Shown in pieces: positions 56,401-62,400 of a stretch of 64,000 nucleotides of DNA. Each line of letters begins with the position of its first letter. Within the stretch, counting starts at the first letter, position 1. This stretch comes from Azorinus chamasolen (Eukaryota > Mollusca > Bivalvia > Cardiida > Solecurtidae). Location of the stretch: contig OY755251.1 in the NCBI GenBank assembly GCA_963576725.1, positions 36,359,302 through 36,423,301 on the forward strand, in the 5' to 3' direction. The notes below the pieces were generated by a model, which was not told the origin of the DNA, made no database searches, and saw only the letters and a list, made by a program, of their open reading frames with translations. The position numbers were made by a program, and so were the translations under genes.

Positions 56401-59400
56401 ACGTACCTGCTTTTACAGACGATCATTTTGTTACAAAGAGTGGGCAGCTACTAGATGTACCGACCGTTACAGACTGTGATAGTGTAACAAGGAGTTGGCA
56501 GCTAGTGGACATACCTATATGTACCGTTACAGACGATGATTGTTGAACAAAGAGTTGGCAGCTACTAGACGTACCTGCCGTTATAGACTGTGATAGTGTA
56601 ACAAGGAGTTGGCAGCTACTAGACGTACCTACCGTTACAGACGATAATTTGGCAGCTATTAGACGTACCTACCGTTACAGACGATGGCTGTGTAACAAGG
56701 AGTTGGCAGTTACTAGACGTACCTACCGTTACAGACGATAATTTTATAACAAAGAGTTGGCAGCTACTAGACGTACCTACCGTTACAGACGATGGCTGTG
56801 TAACAAAGAGGTGGCAGCTACTAGACGTACCTGCCGTTATAGACTGTGATAGTGTAACAAAGAGTTGGCAGCTACTAGACGTACCTACCGTTACAGACTG
56901 TGATAGTGTAACAAGGAGTTGGCAGCTATTAGACGTACCTACCGTTACAGACGATGGCTGTGTAACAAAGAGTTGGCAGCTACTAGACGTACCTACCGTT
57001 ACAGACTGTGATAGTGTAACAAGGAGTTGGCAGTTACTAGACGTACCTACTGTTATAGACTGTGATAGTTTAACAAAGAGTTGGCAGCCATTAGACGAAC
57101 CTACCGTTTGGTTACAAACTATACCATGATATGCAGATCCTTCACACCATGCAGAATTAAGAGGCCTGAAGAATAAATGAAAATAATTAATTCTTATTGT
57201 TTGGCAACCGAGCATATAAGCCTTCTGCAAATAATATAGACCAAAGACAAATGCTCCTCCTTTATAAGGGTCTGCACTATTTGTCATTGAAATTACTCCC
57301 GCAAACAATGCATTTTAATACAACTAATAGTCTGAAAGGGCGGAGTCAGTTTTGATTATTCGTGATAGATCAAGGGCATTATTTGAGACACTTCTAAAGA
57401 GGGATCACAGCATAGGGTCTTGTGGAGAGTTCATCTTGAACATGTTTAATTTAAGCATGCATGTTAAGTGTTAAACTAAACTCTCAACTAAGGACAGGTA
57501 CTCTAAATATCCGGTAGATAAAGGGTTAAACTGTATTCCGACCTAGGGACATATATCAACTGCATACAGATGTCCTAACTTACGTAACATATATGATATA
57601 ATCTATAGCACGGGCTATAACTCCTGTTACGGGATGTGTATACCACAACCATGTTATGTGTGAGCATATATGAAAGAAAGGGTAAATACAGCTGGTTTAA
57701 TTCCGAGTGAAGGTCATGCAAAACGCTCCTCTTGGAGCATTCTGCATTATCTTTGACCTGCATTGAGCTACCAATTGCCTTACATATCCATATATAGAAC
57801 TCTTTTTTGATGGCCGCTTAAAACAGATTATTTTGTAATTCCTTTAACCCTTTCGCTGCCAATGCCGAATCTGTGATTACCTATGCAAACAGTTTGGATC
57901 CAGATGAAACGCCGAGTAACTCGGCGTCTCATCAGGATCCAAACTGTTTGTTACTGTTACTATGTTTTTGAAACAAAAATGAAGAAAATCAAAAGAATGA
58001 AAATTTGTAGCAGACAACAAAGTTAGCAGACGACAGAGTTTGGCAGCGAAAGGGTTATAGGTGTTTAAAGACATATTTATCAGGGAAAAAGTTATGGCTA
58101 GGTAGACGTGACATTTGTTTCGAACTAAATATAGTTATCTTTACGCTGGATTGGTACAGGTTCGAGCCTTGATCTTTAGCCCAGTGCCGCACTCCCTAGA
58201 GCAGTTTGACGTGGGTCCCCAGTCAGTCCAGCCTCCCGCTATGAAAGTCATCTTTGACCTCGGGATACGGCTCTCTTCAATTGTGATGCACGACTTCTCG
58301 CAGACCTTCCCCTCGCCACAGTACACCCCGTACCAGGCAAGGTTATATGTGGCCATGATGCCGTAGTCAGGTCCTTCATTCATGTTGACACAGCTGTGTA
58401 AACCACAGTAACTCTGCAAAAGAAGTGCTTGAGATCATCATCGCAATTTACCTTTCTCATGAACATTCATTTGCAATCATTTAAAGTCCCTGAAAGCCTT
58501 TCCATAAAAACAAAAAATTATATATGGTGAATGTACCGCTCATTATATCTTCAGAACAGTCCTGCTTTTTATTTGATCGTTTTCCGATGAAAAACAACGA
58601 TCATAAAGCATCCACTTGGTCTATGCGTTTGTTAAACAATTGGACTAGTGGCGAACAGCAAAGTAATAAAGGGTTACGTATCCCATACCCTGTTCTAGAT
58701 TTATTCAAAATTTCAATACCTACTGAATATTCATGGACAAAATAGTTAAAATGAAACATAGAAGGTGGAACATTGTAGCCAGTTTTAGAAAATAAACAGA
58801 TCTTTAAAATTCCATCAGCAAACAGAGCAGACCCAGATCCTATAGGAGCCGTCTGATCTGGGTCTACTCTGTTTGCAAATGCGTGAAAACTCGTTCATAT
58901 GGCGAAAAAGGTTAATATATAGGTTAGACTGCATTATGACAAGTTTTCATGAAATAGACTGTGCGGGGCGTCAGCGAAGCCAGTCAATTTCATGAAGACT
59001 TGTCATTTGCAGTCTAACCGATTTAAACCGTAGTTTGATTTTGGCGGCAATAATCCAATCTTCACGAGAAAGGAAAAACTGAATAACCAACTCTGATTGG
59101 CCAACACCACAGAATTTTCATTTTGAACGGCAATAATCCAGTCTTCGTATAGGTTAGACTGCATTATGACAAATCTTCATGAAATAGACTGCGCGGATCG
59201 TCAGCGAAGCCAGTCTATTTCATGAAGACTTGTCATTGGTAGTCTAACCGATTTAAACCGCAGTTTGATTTTGGCGGCAATAATCCAATCTTCACGAAAA
59301 AAAGAAAAACTGAATAACCAACTCTGATTGGCCAACACCACAGATTTTTTGAAAACTGCGGTTTAAACGAAAAAGGAAAAAACTGAATAACCAACTCTAA

Positions 59401-62400
59401 CCAACGCCACCGAATTTTCTAAAACTGCGGTTTAAGACATATTTCATCATATATTTTGGACTGCTTATATAATTATGCTGCATTCATACTTGATGCAAAT
59501 CTAATCTAACTAACTGGCTTAACTGGATATTCTATAGGATTGCACAGATGTCGCCCTGGAAATATAAGTTTCTATTATACTGCGTATATAATTATAGTTA
59601 CAATATGTGTAATATTCATATAGCTCCGATACGTCAGTTGTTCCGTCTCGACAGAGCAATAATAACAGGCACCCATATTAAACATTTAGCCCATCATACC
59701 TGTTTTCAGTATGTTCTTTACAGTAGAACCTGTCTTAAACTGCCATCAAACAGAGGTCTAAGTATGGGTATGTAAGGTAGGTGGTAGATAAATACAGGTC
59801 GAATATAATACAGAAATATACCATAGGAGCTTTTTGCATTACATTTTCCCTGCATTCAGCAACCGCATGCATTATAAGACTCATTTGTCCAATAAATAAA
59901 TGGCCGCTTAACCCATTCCCCCATATTGACGACTTTTGACGACTCTGTAAAAATCACTTTAAGAAACCATTGTGATAAATAAAGCATTTGCTCACAATGG
60001 TTTCTAAACTTCACAATTCTAAAATGTTCCTTTTCTCTAGTTAATGATCCTTTTCGGTAGATTTATTCAAAGAGGTGTGGTCTAAAAATAGCCTATGAGG
60101 TAATTGGTTAAGGCACGTTCCACTGTAGCATTCTTATAATGAGTAGTATCCTTATGAATATGTCACTGCACTCTTTAGTGATGTCGTCGATGGAGACATC
60201 TTGATCATTGTTCAGGTTATGGTTGTAATGATGACGGTCATCCTTGACATAGTCGTCAGTGTTATAATATTTCATAATGACTGTCTTACTGTGAATATTT
60301 AGTGTTTATCATGCAGTGTGTTCAATTTTTGTCTGTTTAATTGCGAATATTTATATTTGTGTACATTTTTAGATATGTGTGTATGTATTTCCTTATGCTC
60401 TCCTGAAATGAAGGAAATAAATATTGTTTTGATATTACGCTTTAAATGTGTTTACTGCGTAATGCGGATGTACACTAGCTGTGTTCGGGACCTAGAAGAA
60501 CGAATAATGTAATTCTGTAGGCGAATGGATACCAGGGCGATGTCTAATCTAGTGTATGTACAAGATTGTTAAACAGGTAAACAAAGCTCAAACGAAACAT
60601 TCTTACCTGGGTCAGATGGTACTCCCTCCTTTGCCATCCCAAACCTCGTTGTCTTTTGCAAATCTGGTCATTGTTCAGCTCCATACCTACAATAAATATA
60701 AAGCAGCAAACACATGTAAAACGCATCCAGTTCTCATCTACAAATGTATGTATATGTTGTTATTATTATTAAAATTATGATCTGCAATACGTTATACTTC
60801 TATCCGTGTCGTTCATGTTTTAAGAAACTTTTAGATATTTGTCAAACAGCGTGGATTCTGGTGAGACGTCAAGTTACTCGGTATCACATCTGGATCCAAT
60901 CTGCTTACAAACGTCGTCAATTCGCGCTCGGCATGAGAAGGATCACAAGTGCTGGTGTGTTTTTTACTATTTGGTGACATGTGTCAAGCGGTTCCCGTCA
61001 CAACCTATTCGTGAACCATGTACATGTATCAGATGGTTCCCTTTACAACCTAATCGTGTACCATGTACATGTATCAGATGGTTCCCGTCACAACCTAATC
61101 GTGTACCATGTATATGTATCAGATGGTTCCCGTCACAACATATTCGTTTACCATGAACATGTATCTCGAATCTATTCGTTATATTTTTATCACAAACCAC
61201 ATTGCCTGTATTCGAGTTAATATAGTCATCAGATATTTCTCTATATTACATAATTATGTTTAATATAAGCTGTAACGTCATGTAGAATCAACAAAACAGC
61301 ATGTAGAAATATACACATAGGACCTGTCAAATACGACATTTTCAGTCAAACTAAGTTATGTGATAAAAAGAATATGATGCTCGTAGTAACGTTTTACAAA
61401 CTGGTATTAAACCAGACTTGGAAAATGTTATTAAGATCGCCAGAGGTTCGCTTAATAACATTTTCCAAGACTCGTTTAATATCAGTTTGTACAAAATGGC
61501 TCCTCGCAACATATTCTATACATCTGAGAACTCCGCCAATCATGAATACTGTGTTCTTAAATTGTCATACAAGTGTATACATTGCTTCGACAAATAGTTC
61601 AGAGTTAATCGGGCGAATCGGCGTTTCATCTGGATCAAGGCTGTTTGGTACTCGGTCAGCAGATTCTCAAAATCTAGTCCAAATTTCACTATAGCCAGAT
61701 AAGATTAGATGTGTAAACAATCTTCAATTGCCCAACAAACCTTATGTTGTGAACGTGTGGTCACTCTTTAGAAACGCCTCGAAGGGTTTGGGGAAAAATG
61801 ATGATTTTAGTATTTGATTACGCACCTTCATTTATTGTTCTGAGACGCCGGTGTTTTACACTGGGATACGAGTTATAGACACCCTCTAATGCGACCACTT
61901 ATAAATAAACTTGCCTGTCTTTATTAACAGGTGGTTGCTTAATGCGGGACAAAAGTAATACAGAAAGCTCCAAAAGGAGCTTTCTGCATTAATTTTTGTC
62001 CTGTATTAAGCTACCACCTGCATCTAGCACCCAGAATTATAAGTATTTTAGGTGGTCGCAATAGAAGTGTTTTACTGTACTTGTAGCATACACAATGAGG
62101 GGAATTAAAAAGTTTGACTCACCTGGCCATAGTCCAGAAAAGGATATGTTAGATACATCGGTTGGTACGTTTGGTACGTTCACCGTATTTAAACAACCAC
62201 CGTGACTCCTACAAAATAAAAGTAAATGAAACTTAAAGCAATTATTTCTTGTAGTTGGTAAGGGAGATTACTCGAAGACGCCTATACCAAAATCCGTATT
62301 GTAATGTTGTAACGCTTTCTGGTATACTAGTATAATGCCTCATGATATCAAAGAGAGGGTCATCTATGTTGAAAATATCTCCCAACTATCGAGAGGTTTC

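Noticed and set aside
56619..57308. 229-residue open frame rich in VTVGTSSSCQL
   Set aside because: It is the 54-bp minisatellite read in a frame without stops; it has no splice or domain support.
60981..61220. HVHVSDGSRHNL repeat protein on the plus strand
   Set aside because: 45-bp tandem repeat open in several frames on both strands.
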